Assembly: GCA_947472795.1 (NCBI GenBank)
Contig: CANJBL010000021.1
Location: forward strand, 1 to 41,891
DNA length: 41,891 nucleotides
Direction of reading: 5' to 3'
Source of the DNA: Fidelibacterota bacterium
Lineage (GTDB): Bacteria; Pseudomonadota; Alphaproteobacteria; Rhodospirillales; Rhodospirillaceae
Shown: piece by piece, positions 1 through 7,674 of the stretch
Layout: every line of letters begins with the position of its first letter
Numbering within the stretch: the first letter of the stretch is position 1
Notes under the pieces: generated by a model
Told to the model about the DNA's origin: nothing
The model's database searches: none
The model's input: only the letters and a program-made list of their open reading frames with translations
Made by a program: the position numbers and the translations under genes

Positions 1-80
1 GACTTGCCCTGCGCCATCAGCACCTCGATCTGCCTTAACTTGGAAACAATCTGCTCCGCGCCTAATCCACGTCTCGCCAT
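1..80 (-). CDS. IS3-family transposase OrfA, N-terminal fragment (cut by window edge)
   Basis: ATG at 78-80 (minus) opens a frame reading MARRGLGAEQIVSKLRQ..., 26 codons before the window ends. The AEQIVSKLRQIEVL segment is the start of the helix-turn-helix found at the N-terminus of IS3-family OrfA proteins, which bind the IS ends. A purine-rich stretch (AGGAGGAGC on the minus strand, about 87-95) is the ribosome binding site. It differs from the right-hand copy by one residue (R3 instead of K3). Only the N-terminus is visible, so integrity of the transposase cannot be judged. Confidence 0.75.
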   Translation of the reverse strand, partial: MARRGLGAEQIVSKLRQIEVLMAQGK

Positions 81-145
81 GTTCAGCTCCTCCTGTTGGG
101 GTCAATTCTCTCAAATCAACCGGTACAAAAAAAGCCGTCAGGTCA
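1..145 (-). mobile_element. IS3-family insertion sequence, left-flank copy (5' end only)
   Basis: The first 146 bases are the reverse complement of the last part of the window (41743-41888) with seven mismatches, at positions 60, 73, 81, 92, 97, 98 and 118; bases 1-59 are identical. The terminus on the minus strand begins TGACCTGACGGC, a TG-start expected for IS3-family ends, and is followed by a 7-T run and the start of a transposase orfA. The other end of the element lies outside the window, so target duplication cannot be checked. The IS tip overlaps the end of the small membrane protein gene and supplies its stop codon. Confidence 0.8.
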
Positions 146-410
146 CCCAGATGAAGCCGTAAAGCAATACGACAAGTGCCAGCGCCGTCGTCAGGATGCG
201 CATCGGCATCAGATAGACGTCGGGGAACACGATGACATCGAGAAACAGGAACAAATTGTTGAGCGTGAGGCCGACAAAACACAGCGCACTCCACAACAAG
301 AGCTTCACCCGCGTTTGCATGTACCCGCGCGCCAGAAGCACCAGGCAGATCGTGCTGCTTATGATGCACAACAGATAAACCAAGGCTGGCGTACTGAATG
401 TGGCTGACAT
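138..410 (-). CDS. Small three-helix membrane protein, DUF5985-like, 3' end replaced by IS
   Basis: The 90-residue product has three predicted membrane helices (about 8-27, 36-57 and 68-88). The pattern LLWSALCF...NNLFLFLDVI...LLYGFIW resembles the DUF5985 family of short inner-membrane proteins of unknown function. Family members usually continue with an acidic residue after the final GxIW; here the last codons GTG ACC TGA come from the IS terminus, so the native tail is lost, probably only a few residues. ATG at 408-410 lies 4 bases after the stop of the upstream minus-strand gene, indicating translational coupling. The protein is probably still inserted in the membrane. Family assignment is from pattern memory and is moderately sure. 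Confidence 0.7.
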   Translation of the reverse strand: MSATFSTPALVYLLCIISSTICLVLLARGYMQTRVKLLLWSALCFVGLTLNNLFLFLDVIVFPDVYLMPMRILTTALALVVLLYGFIWVT

Positions 411-414
411 GGGC

Positions 415-801
415 TTATTCCCTATCCTTCTTCAGGCGGAAGGCATCGACGAAGCTTTGTAATTTTTCGGCGGTGGTCATTTCTGTCGGGGTCTGCGCGA
501 TCAATTCGATCACGGCCACGGGTCGCTCGGTGTAGAGACGCAAAGTCTCCTCCACGGTCGCATCGAGGCCGCTCACGGCGGTATAGCGAAAACGCGCAGA
601 CGAGACCTCGGCTGCGAGTCCCCAACGCCCGAACTGCGCCAGAATGTTTTCAACCATCGCCATGGACCCGCGCAATTCGGCTGTCAGTTCGGCGGCGCTC
701 CAGGCGCGTTCAGGTGTGTTTTTGAGCAGACGCAGGAGATCGAGCGCCCAGGTGGACTTGATAGCGATGCGTAAAAAGTCGGCGATGTGTTGCGGTATCA
801 A
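415..801 (-). CDS. Winged-helix-like protein of unknown function, partner of the small membrane protein
   Basis: A 128-residue soluble protein. Residues about 15-75 have the character of a winged helix-turn-helix: STWALDLLRLLKN, then AWSAAELTAELRGSMAMVENILAQF as a candidate helix-turn-helix and a following FRYTA wing. The C-terminal third is helical and charged. The start is TTG at 799-801; no in-frame ATG lies upstream and only a weak AGG motif precedes it, so the start is uncertain. It is coupled (4-base gap) to the downstream membrane protein, suggesting a regulator or accessory factor that works with it. A perfect palindrome GGAACGTTCC lies 52-61 bases upstream. I do not recognise a named family. 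Confidence 0.7.
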   Translation of the reverse strand: MIPQHIADFLRIAIKSTWALDLLRLLKNTPERAWSAAELTAELRGSMAMVENILAQFGRWGLAAEVSSARFRYTAVSGLDATVEETLRLYTERPVAVIELIAQTPTEMTTAEKLQSFVDAFRLKKDRE

Positions 802-852
802 TAGCCTGCGCCCATCCGTGCGATTTTCCGATCACCCATTTTGCACAGAAGG

Positions 853-862
853 CGGAACGTTC
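853..862. promoter_or_regulatory. 10-bp palindrome upstream of the winged-helix gene
   Basis: GGAACGTTCC is a perfect dyad in the 80-base gap between the 3' end of hpnA and the start of the winged-helix-like gene, both on the minus strand. Its place upstream of a possible DNA-binding protein makes an autoregulatory operator conceivable, but a 10-bp palindrome alone is weak evidence. Confidence 0.25.
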
Positions 863-881
863 CAACCTTTTCGCGCCGGGC

Positions 882-1880
882 CTAACGCTTGGGCAGCATT
901 CCGTGAGCGCGAAACCACACGATGGCATCCAGCAACGCTTCGTCGACCGGACGCGCGGTATAGCCCAGGTCGCGGACGGCTTTCGCATGCGTGAAGAACA
1001 TGCGCTTCTTGGCGAGCTTCAATCCATCGACGGTAACGAAGGGCTCGCTGGTACGGAAGATCTTGGCCCAGAATTCAGCGAGATAGGCGATAGGCAGGAT
1101 GGCGCCATGAGGCAGCTTGATGGTGGCGGCCTTGCCACCGGTCAACGCGGCAATGCGCTGCAGGATTTGCTGGAGGGAGAGATTTTCGCCGCCCAGGATG
1201 TAGCGCTCGCCGATCACGCCTTTGTCATGTGCAAGCAGATGGCCTTGGGCCACGTCGTCCACGTGCACCAGATTGAGGCCGGTATCCACAAACGCCGGGA
1301 TGCGTCCCGCCGCCGCTTCCACAACTGTGCGCCCTGTCGGCGTCGGTTTGACGTCGCGCGGGCCCACGGGCGCGGTCGGATTGGTGATCACCACGGGCAA
1401 TTTCTCGTCCCGCACCAAGGCATGCACCGCTTCTTCAGCCATAAACTTCGAGCGCTTGTAGGGGCCCACCATATCGCTGAGAGAAATCGGCGTGTCTTCC
1501 GTCGCCAAGGACCCATCTGTGGGAATGCCGAGCGTCGCCACACTGCTCGTATAAACGAGGCGGCTAGCACCGCCCTCCGCCGCGCGCCGCAGGAGATCGG
1601 TGGTCGCATCGACATTGGTGGCATACATGGCGGCGGGATCGGGCACCCATAGACGATAATCGGCGGCCACATGATAGAGGCTGGTGATCTTGCGCGTCGC
1701 AGCTTCTCGCGCTGCGGCATCTCGCAGGTCGCCCTCGATGATTTCAACATCGAGCCCTTCGAGATTGCGCCGGTCGCCGCCAACCCGGGCCAGCACGCGC
1801 ACGATCTCGCCCCGCTTCAGCAGCGCGCGCGCCACCGCCGAGCCGATGAACCCCGTAGCGCCGGTCACCAGAGCCGTCAT
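882..1880 (-). CDS. hpnA: HpnA, hopanoid-associated NAD(P)-dependent sugar epimerase-like protein
   Basis: This 332-residue short-chain dehydrogenase/reductase of the extended type opens with MTALVTGATGFIGSA, a Rossmann GxxGxxG dinucleotide site. It carries the YxxxK catalytic pair in GPYKRSKFMAEE, preceded by a TSSVATLG segment. Its length matches HpnA, which is called a hopanoid-associated sugar epimerase although the exact reaction is unsettled. The reading frame stays open far upstream, but the Rossmann start fixes ATG at 1878-1880, preceded by AAGGGACAG on the minus strand. It is divergent from hpnK across a 64-base gap, so both promoters must sit in or beside that gap. Its neighbours support a hopanoid role. 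Confidence 0.88.
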   Translation of the reverse strand: MTALVTGATGFIGSAVARALLKRGEIVRVLARVGGDRRNLEGLDVEIIEGDLRDAAAREAATRKITSLYHVAADYRLWVPDPAAMYATNVDATTDLLRRAAEGGASRLVYTSSVATLGIPTDGSLATEDTPISLSDMVGPYKRSKFMAEEAVHALVRDEKLPVVITNPTAPVGPRDVKPTPTGRTVVEAAAGRIPAFVDTGLNLVHVDDVAQGHLLAHDKGVIGERYILGGENLSLQQILQRIAALTGGKAATIKLPHGAILPIAYLAEFWAKIFRTSEPFVTVDGLKLAKKRMFFTHAKAVRDLGYTARPVDEALLDAIVWFRAHGMLPKR

Positions 1881-1944
1881 ATTCCTAACTGTCCCTTTGC
1901 AAAGTCCGCCGCCGCCGGTGACAATACACAGGGGACGAACGCGC

Positions 1945-2745
1945 ATGAAGCAGGTCATTTTCACCGCCGACGATTTCGGGCTCTGCCCGGAAGTGAACGA
2001 GGCAGTGGAGTTGGGCCATACCAAAGGTGTGCTCAGCGCGGCGAGCCTGATGGTGGCCGCACCGTGGGCGGCAGATGCGGTGGAGCGTGCTCGCCGCCTG
2101 CCCGATCTCAAGGTTGGGTTACATCTCACGCTTGTCGACGGCACGGCGCTTCTGCCACCTGCGGAAATCCCTTCCCTTGTCGATGCCGCCGGCACATTTT
2201 CCAAGAATCTCGCCGCCAGCGGCGTGCACTGGTTTTTCTCAAGCGCTGCCCGGCGCGATTTGCGCAAGGAAATCCGCGCCCAGTTCGAAGCCTTCCGCGC
2301 CACCGGCCTCGCGCTCGATCACGTCAACACCCACAATCACATGCACCTTCACCCCACTGTGCTCAGCATGGTCCTGGACCTCGCGCGCGAGTTTGCGGTG
2401 CCGGGCATCCGTTTGCCCAGCGAACCGCCGAACGGCCTGCTCGCACCGTGGCTTGCTCTTATGAAGTCCCGCTTGCGCAACGCCGGCGTGAAATTTAACG
2501 GCACACTTGTCGGCTTGCACGCCAGCGGGCACGTCACCGAAGCCCGCGTACTCTCGGCGCTCGACAAACTTCAGGATGGCGTCACCGAGTTCTATTTTCA
2601 CCCCGCCACGGCGGCGACATCCCTGCTTGAAGCCAATGCGCCGGGTTATGACCGACGGGGCGAATTGCAAGCTCTCACCAGCCGGCCCGTGGCCCAGCGC
2701 CTGTCCGCCCTGGGCCTTAAAACCATTGGTTTCTCTGGGCTTTAG
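1945..2745 (+). CDS. hpnK: HpnK, YdjC/ChbG-family hopanoid deacetylase
   Basis: The 266-residue protein begins MKQVIFTADDFGLCPEVNEAV; the paired aspartates in TADDFG and the later VGLHLTLVDG and HVNTHNHMHLHP histidines are the metal-binding signature of the YdjC/ChbG carbohydrate deacetylase fold. In Burkholderia cenocepacia HpnK has been assigned to deacetylation of N-acetylglucosaminyl bacteriohopanetetrol, between HpnI and HpnJ. A long upstream extension of the frame is rejected because homology starts at ATG 1945, which follows AGGGGA with good spacing. It is the first gene of a rightward run. hpnI and hpnJ, which act before and after it, lie 6-9 kb away on the same strand. Confidence 0.88.
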   Translation: MKQVIFTADDFGLCPEVNEAVELGHTKGVLSAASLMVAAPWAADAVERARRLPDLKVGLHLTLVDGTALLPPAEIPSLVDAAGTFSKNLAASGVHWFFSSAARRDLRKEIRAQFEAFRATGLALDHVNTHNHMHLHPTVLSMVLDLAREFAVPGIRLPSEPPNGLLAPWLALMKSRLRNAGVKFNGTLVGLHASGHVTEARVLSALDKLQDGVTEFYFHPATAATSLLEANAPGYDRRGELQALTSRPVAQRLSALGLKTIGFSGL

Positions 2746-2833
2746 AAGCACCATTTTGGCTTGCGAAGGCGCCCCGCCTCTTGTTTCGCAATGCGGCAAA
2801 TAGTATGACAACTCGGTTAAAGCTCGGGGACTC

Positions 2834-3694
2834 ATGGCTGTCACACTCACCTCCAACGGGGCTGCGATCCCGTTCACCGAAAACTATTTCGGCGACCTTC
2901 AGGCGACCGATCGCCGCCTGGAAAGCGACGCTCTACGCGCGCGCTATGAAGCCGACGGCTACGTGCTCCTGCGTGATATCGTGCCGGTGGAGGACGTGCT
3001 CAATCTGCGCGAAGCCTACCTCGGCCGTTTTGCGCCCGGCTTCTGCAAGAACGGTGATACCCGGCACGGCGCTTTCGGTGGTCAGATTCCGGCGAACCTG
3101 CCGCGTCATGGTCTCAAGGGTCATCCGGCTTACGACTTCGTGCGTTCCGACGCTTTCCACGCTTTCGCCGATCAACCCATTTTCAAAATCCTCGCCGAAG
3201 CATTCTTCGACGGACCCGCCGAGCGCATCCGCCGCACGCCGTTGCGCCACTTCGTGCCGGGCCGCAAGGTTGCCTCGCGCGCGCACATGGACCGCACTTA
3301 TATCGAGGGCGTTGAAGCCGACATCGTGACCGTTTGGGTACCGCTGGGTGACGGCCCGCTCATGGCTGGCGGCCTCGTGTATCTGGAAGGCTCGCACCGC
3401 GACACCGCGCTGGAAGATAAAGTGCGCACGGGCGCGCCGTCCGACCGCGCCAACGATAACCGTCCTCTGACGCACGATCTGAAGTGGATCTCCGACCGCA
3501 CCGGCCGCCGCTGGTTGGCCACCGATTACAAGGCTGGCGACGTGGTGGTGCACTCGCCCACCATTGTGCATGCCTCCACCGATCCCGGTGACACGGATTA
3601 CATGCGCATTTCCACGGATATCCGTTTCCGCCGCAAAGACAGCCCCGCCGATCCGCGGTGGGCGACCGATTGGTCCGCCGACGACGGTTACTAA
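2834..3694 (+). CDS. Phytanoyl-CoA dioxygenase (PhyH) family Fe(II)/2-oxoglutarate oxygenase
   Basis: A 286-residue protein with the PhyH iron site: H151-x-D153 in SRAHMDRTY and distal H246 in TIVHAST, followed twelve residues later by R258 (YMRISTD), the expected 2-oxoglutarate-binding arginine. The N-terminal YEADGYVLLRDIVP segment is also typical. Such enzymes hydroxylate lipids, sterol-like and secondary-metabolite substrates. It has no signal peptide, so it is cytosolic. ATG 2834 follows GGGGA at 2826-2830. It sits 88 bases after hpnK and 72 before hpnN, all rightward, so it is probably co-transcribed with hopanoid genes. The substrate is unknown; hydroxylation of a hopanoid or its side chain is an inference from context. 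Confidence 0.85.
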   Translation: MAVTLTSNGAAIPFTENYFGDLQATDRRLESDALRARYEADGYVLLRDIVPVEDVLNLREAYLGRFAPGFCKNGDTRHGAFGGQIPANLPRHGLKGHPAYDFVRSDAFHAFADQPIFKILAEAFFDGPAERIRRTPLRHFVPGRKVASRAHMDRTYIEGVEADIVTVWVPLGDGPLMAGGLVYLEGSHRDTALEDKVRTGAPSDRANDNRPLTHDLKWISDRTGRRWLATDYKAGDVVVHSPTIVHASTDPGDTDYMRISTDIRFRRKDSPADPRWATDWSADDGY

Positions 3695-3766
3695 CCCGGT
3701 AACCTGCGCCGCACTTTCCCCATAAGGCTGCTTGCGTCCGCCCCTGCCCCAAGGCATCTCTTTGGC

Positions 3767-6376
3767 ATGTTGAATAGGCTTGCCCGTGTTCTCGTCCGCC
3801 GCTGCCGCCGTCGCCCGGCGGTAACGACGTCCTTGTTCCTGCTGCTGATCGTGGCCGCGGTCATGTTCGCCATGAGCACGCTCGGCATGAACACAGATTC
3901 CGAAGCCCTGTTCGACCCCGGCTTGCCCTTCCGCGAAGCCGAAGCCGCCTTCGACAAGCAATTCCCCGGCGAGGCCAATCTCACGGTCGCCGTCATCGAC
4001 GGTCCCTCCGTCGCCGAAGCCCAGCGCGCCGCCGACAAGCTGGCCGCTGATCTGGCACCACGCATCGACATCTTTAACAACGTGCAGAACCCGACGGGCG
4101 GCCCCTTTTTCGCTCAGAACGGTTTACTCTATTTGAGCAAGGACGAACTCGACACGCTATCGACGGAACTTGCGCGGGCACAGCCGTTCCTGGGAGCCAT
4201 TGCCACCGACCGTAATGCACGCGGCCTTTTCCGCCTGTTCGATCTTGCCTTCACCGCAGCCGCCGAGGGCGACAACGCCGCCGGGGCCATCGCGCCCGCG
4301 GCCATCCAGGCTGCCGATGTCATAGACAAGATCGCCACCGGCAAACCCGCCTCCATGAATTGGGGCAGTCTGTTTAATGGGCTCTCACCCGCCGGCCAAT
4401 CGTCCCGCGCCATGGTGCTTGCACAGCCGAAACTCGATCTCACGGCTCTGGAACAAGGCGGTGAAGCCAGCTTCCTCATTCGCGAACGCGCAGCAGCGCT
4501 GGGGATTACGCCAGAACATGGGTTCCGCTTGCGCCTCACGGGACAAGTCCCGCTCTCTGATGAAGAGTTCTCGACCGTCGCACAAGGCACTGGCCTCTCC
4601 GGCATCGTGTCGGTGGTGCTCGTGGGCATTCTGCTGTTCCTGGCCCTGGGCTCAGGGCGCGTGGTCGCCGCCACGCTGCTAACCCTTGTCGCCGGGCTTC
4701 TGCTCACGCTGGGTTGGGCCGCGTTGACCGTCGGTGAACTCAACCTCATCTCCGTCGCCTTCGCCGTTATGTTCGTGGGCATCGCCGTGGATTTCGGCAT
4801 CCAGTTCTGCATGCGCTACCGCGCCGAGCGCCACGCCCGTGGCAGCAGTTCCTCAAGTCTCGACGATTCCCTCGACGCCGCCGGCGAAACTATGGCGCGA
4901 CCATTAGCGCTGGCAGCGGCGACAACGGCGCTGGGGTTCTTCTCCTTCTTGCCCACAAGCTATCGCGGCGTTTCGCAGCTCGGCATTATAGCGGGTGGCG
5001 GCATGATCATTGCCGCGCTGTTGAGCTTTACGCTCTTGCCCGCCCTCCTGCGCCTGTTCCGCGCGCGCGGTGAGCAGAGCGAAGTTGGCTATCGCTGGGC
5101 CACGCCCTTCAATCGCTTGATCATTAACCGGCGAGCGCCCGTCCTGGCTTTCGCTGCCTTGCTCGCTATCAGCGCGCTGGCCGTCCTGCCCAATCTCACC
5201 TTCGACTTCGATCCCTTGAAGCTCAAGGACCCGCACACGGAATCCATGTCCACGGCGCTGGAGCTGATGGATGATCCGCTCGTGAATCCCAACGCGCTCA
5301 ATGTGCTGGTAAAGACCCCCGAAGAAGCAAAAGCAATTTCTGAAAAACTCGGTGCCTTGCCGGAAGTCAGCCACGCCATCACGATCTTCGACGTGGTGCC
5401 CGAGGATCAAGATGACAAGCTCACCGCCATCGAGGATTTATCTTTCCTGATGGGCCCTGTGTTCCAACCGGCGACAGACAAGCCTGCGCCAACCCCCGAC
5501 GACATCATCGCTGCCGCCAAAAGTGCCCGCGATCATGCCGATGCTTACCTGAAAATGCCGAATGCCGCCGAGCCCCTGCGCGGCGCAGCCGAGAAGCTGG
5601 TCTCGGCCATCGATGCGCTGGTGCAGAAATCCGATCCCGCCACACTCGACAAACTGTCGGCAACACTTCTCACGGGTTTCGATGACGCTCTGAAGCCGTT
5701 GGAAGACGGCCTTTCCCCTGGCACCGTCACGCTCGACACTCTGCCGCAGTCCTTGCGCAACACCTTCATCGCCAAGGATGGGCGCTACCGTGTGCAGGCT
5801 TTCCCAAAAGCCACAGGCGCCAGTGCCGCCGATCTCACGCGCTTCCTAAAAGCGGTTCAGATCGTCGCACCTGATGCTATCGGCACGCCCCTCGTGATCT
5901 ATGAAAGTGGGCGCATCGTCACGGGCGCTTTCCGCACGGCTGGCGCTCTCGCGCTCATTGCCATCACGTTGGTTCTTTTTGCGGTGTTCCGCCGTCCCGC
6001 CGATGTAGCGCGCGTGCTGGCGCCGCTCCTCCTGGCCGCGTTGCTCACGCTCGGCACCTGCGCTCTGATCGGCTTCCCGCTCAATTTCGCCAACATCATT
6101 GCGCTGCCTCTGCTGCTTGGCGTCGGCGTTACCTTCCCTATCTACTTCGTCTCCGCTTGGCGCGAGGGCGAGGCCGCGCTACTGGCCTCGCCTGCCGGGC
6201 GCGGCATGCTCTACAGCGCGCTGACGACGGGTGCTGCCTTCGGCAGCCTTGCCATTTCCACGCACACGGGCACCGCGAGCATGGGCATCCTTCTCACAAT
6301 GGCGTTGGGATATACGCTGCTGGCGACGCTGATCGTCCTGCCCGCATTGCTAGGCCCGCCACCGCAGCAGGCGTAA
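3767..6376 (+). CDS. hpnN: HpnN, hopanoid-associated RND transporter
   Basis: The 869-residue protein has RND/MMPL architecture. One N-terminal helix (about 18-38) precedes a large periplasmic domain, a membrane block starts near residue 279 (VSVVLVGILLFLALGSG, ending in VDFGIQFCMRYRAE), a second periplasmic domain follows from about 480, and a final membrane block occupies about 725-865. Length and order match HpnN, shown in other bacteria to move hopanoids from the inner to the outer membrane. ATG 3767 has only a distant AAGG upstream. The stop TAA abuts the ATG of the following Sel1-repeat gene, so translation of the two is coupled. Confidence 0.92.
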   Translation: MLNRLARVLVRRCRRRPAVTTSLFLLLIVAAVMFAMSTLGMNTDSEALFDPGLPFREAEAAFDKQFPGEANLTVAVIDGPSVAEAQRAADKLAADLAPRIDIFNNVQNPTGGPFFAQNGLLYLSKDELDTLSTELARAQPFLGAIATDRNARGLFRLFDLAFTAAAEGDNAAGAIAPAAIQAADVIDKIATGKPASMNWGSLFNGLSPAGQSSRAMVLAQPKLDLTALEQGGEASFLIRERAAALGITPEHGFRLRLTGQVPLSDEEFSTVAQGTGLSGIVSVVLVGILLFLALGSGRVVAATLLTLVAGLLLTLGWAALTVGELNLISVAFAVMFVGIAVDFGIQFCMRYRAERHARGSSSSSLDDSLDAAGETMARPLALAAATTALGFFSFLPTSYRGVSQLGIIAGGGMIIAALLSFTLLPALLRLFRARGEQSEVGYRWATPFNRLIINRRAPVLAFAALLAISALAVLPNLTFDFDPLKLKDPHTESMSTALELMDDPLVNPNALNVLVKTPEEAKAISEKLGALPEVSHAITIFDVVPEDQDDKLTAIEDLSFLMGPVFQPATDKPAPTPDDIIAAAKSARDHADAYLKMPNAAEPLRGAAEKLVSAIDALVQKSDPATLDKLSATLLTGFDDALKPLEDGLSPGTVTLDTLPQSLRNTFIAKDGRYRVQAFPKATGASAADLTRFLKAVQIVAPDAIGTPLVIYESGRIVTGAFRTAGALALIAITLVLFAVFRRPADVARVLAPLLLAALLTLGTCALIGFPLNFANIIALPLLLGVGVTFPIYFVSAWREGEAALLASPAGRGMLYSALTTGAAFGSLAISTHTGTASMGILLTMALGYTLLATLIVLPALLGPPPQQA

Positions 6377-6871
6377 ATGCTCCGCACGTTCGCGTTTCTT
6401 GTCCTGGTATTCGCCGCTGGCCTTCCCGCGCGGGCACACGCCGATCCTATTCGTGACGCCCTGGACGCCGTCGATCACGCCGACTTCACCACGGCCTTTC
6501 AACTTTTTCGTCCTTTGGCGGAAGCAGGCGATGCGGTAGCCGCCTACAATCTTGGCATACTCTATGGTTCAGGACGCGGCGTTGATCGGGATGATGTGGA
6601 AGCGATCAAGTGGTTCAAGCGCGCGGCCGGCCAAGGGCACACGGGCGCACTGTTCAATCTCGGCATTGCTTACGCGCAAGGACAGGGCACGCAGCGCGAT
6701 CTGGTGCACGCCTACGCATACTTTGACCTGGCCAGTGCGAGCAAAGATATCGCGGCCCCCCGCGCCGCCCGCGCCCGCGATACCCTGGTGAGCGCCATGA
6801 CGCCCATTGCTTTGGCTCAAGCCAAGGAGCTGGCGTCACGCTGCCAAGCTGATTTCCGCGCGTGTGAGTAG
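6377..6871 (+). CDS. Exported Sel1-repeat (TPR-like) protein
   Basis: A 164-residue protein with a signal peptide (MLRTFAFLVLVFAAGLPARA, cleavage near residue 22) and at least two Sel1-like repeats: AAYNLGILYGSGRGVDRDDVEA followed by IKWFKRAAGQG, then ALFNLGIAYAQGQGTQRDLVHA. Sel1 repeats form helical scaffolds for protein-protein contacts, here in the periplasm. Its ATG directly follows the hpnN stop, so it may be an accessory of the HpnN transporter, though nothing in the sequence proves this. It converges with hpnM, with 11 bases between the two stops and no room for a terminator. Confidence 0.85.
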   Translation: MLRTFAFLVLVFAAGLPARAHADPIRDALDAVDHADFTTAFQLFRPLAEAGDAVAAYNLGILYGSGRGVDRDDVEAIKWFKRAAGQGHTGALFNLGIAYAQGQGTQRDLVHAYAYFDLASASKDIAAPRAARARDTLVSAMTPIALAQAKELASRCQADFRACE

Positions 6872-6882
6872 CGCTCCGGGCA

Positions 6883-7494
6883 TTAGCCCTTCTTCGCATC
6901 TTCCGTCAGCTTGTTCATATGCGTGACGAGATCCGCCGGCGTACCGCGCGCCAGCACCGCTGAAAATTCCGCACGGCGCATGGCAAGCTGGCTGATGGCG
7001 CCGTCGAGATAAATGTCGAAGATCTTCCAGGCACCGTTCACTTTATGCAGCCGGTAATTGAGCAGCACCGGCGGTATGCCCTTCGGGTCAAGCCGCGTGT
7101 TCACCATCACATTGCCCTTGGCGTCTTCCTTTGACGTGTCCTTGGTGGTGAAAGTCTCTCCGCTAAAATCATCGAAGTTTCCGGCGTAGCTGGCCACGGT
7201 CCAGTCGCTGAAAGCCTTGATGACGTTGGCCTGATCGGTTTGTGGCATCTTCTGCCAGCCGGCCCCGGTCGAGATACGCGTCATGGATTCAAGGTCGAAG
7301 GCCTCTTTCACCACCGGATCGAGCTTGGCCCGGCGCCCTTCGAAGCCCAGGGCCTTACCGTTCTTCATATTGTCCAAGAGGGTGGCGTGCAGGCGCTCGA
7401 CCACCGCCGTCGGGCTATCCTCCGCAAGCACGGGCGCGCCCGCTCCGGCGACCAGGCCAAAAAACCACAATCCCATGAATAAGCTGCGAAACAT
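6883..7494 (-). CDS. hpnM: HpnM, MlaC/Ttg2-like periplasmic hopanoid-associated protein
   Basis: The 203-residue protein has a signal peptide (MFRSLFMGLWFFGLVAGAGA, cleavage after VLA near residue 24) and the MlaC/Ttg2D-like layout: AVVERLHATLLDNMK, a central ESMTRISTGAGW, a YRLHKVNGAWKIFDIYLDG motif and a helical tail. MlaC-type proteins ferry lipids across the periplasm, and HpnM is the version found in hopanoid loci. A GTG 15 bases upstream is in frame, but ATG 7492-7494 follows AGGGA at a better distance. It is encoded opposite to hpnN and divergent from the radical SAM gene, so it is regulated separately. Confidence 0.88.
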   Translation of the reverse strand: MFRSLFMGLWFFGLVAGAGAPVLAEDSPTAVVERLHATLLDNMKNGKALGFEGRRAKLDPVVKEAFDLESMTRISTGAGWQKMPQTDQANVIKAFSDWTVASYAGNFDDFSGETFTTKDTSKEDAKGNVMVNTRLDPKGIPPVLLNYRLHKVNGAWKIFDIYLDGAISQLAMRRAEFSAVLARGTPADLVTHMNKLTEDAKKG

Positions 7495-7674
7495 GGCGGT
7501 TTCCCTCACTTCGTCCTATACGGCCTCGGCATATATGTCATATACGAGACACCGCGCGATGCGGGGCGCATTTATACATCCAATCTGCGCGCGGTTGAAA
7601 TTCATCTGAAGACGTAACTTCCGGTATTGAGTTTCAGCCACAAGGGCTTAGCAAAAGAATCCGTCGGAATTGAG

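Noticed and set aside
882-2303. A 473-codon version of hpnA reaching back over hpnK
   Set aside because: The Rossmann motif starts right after ATG 1880, and the upstream part is antisense to hpnK.
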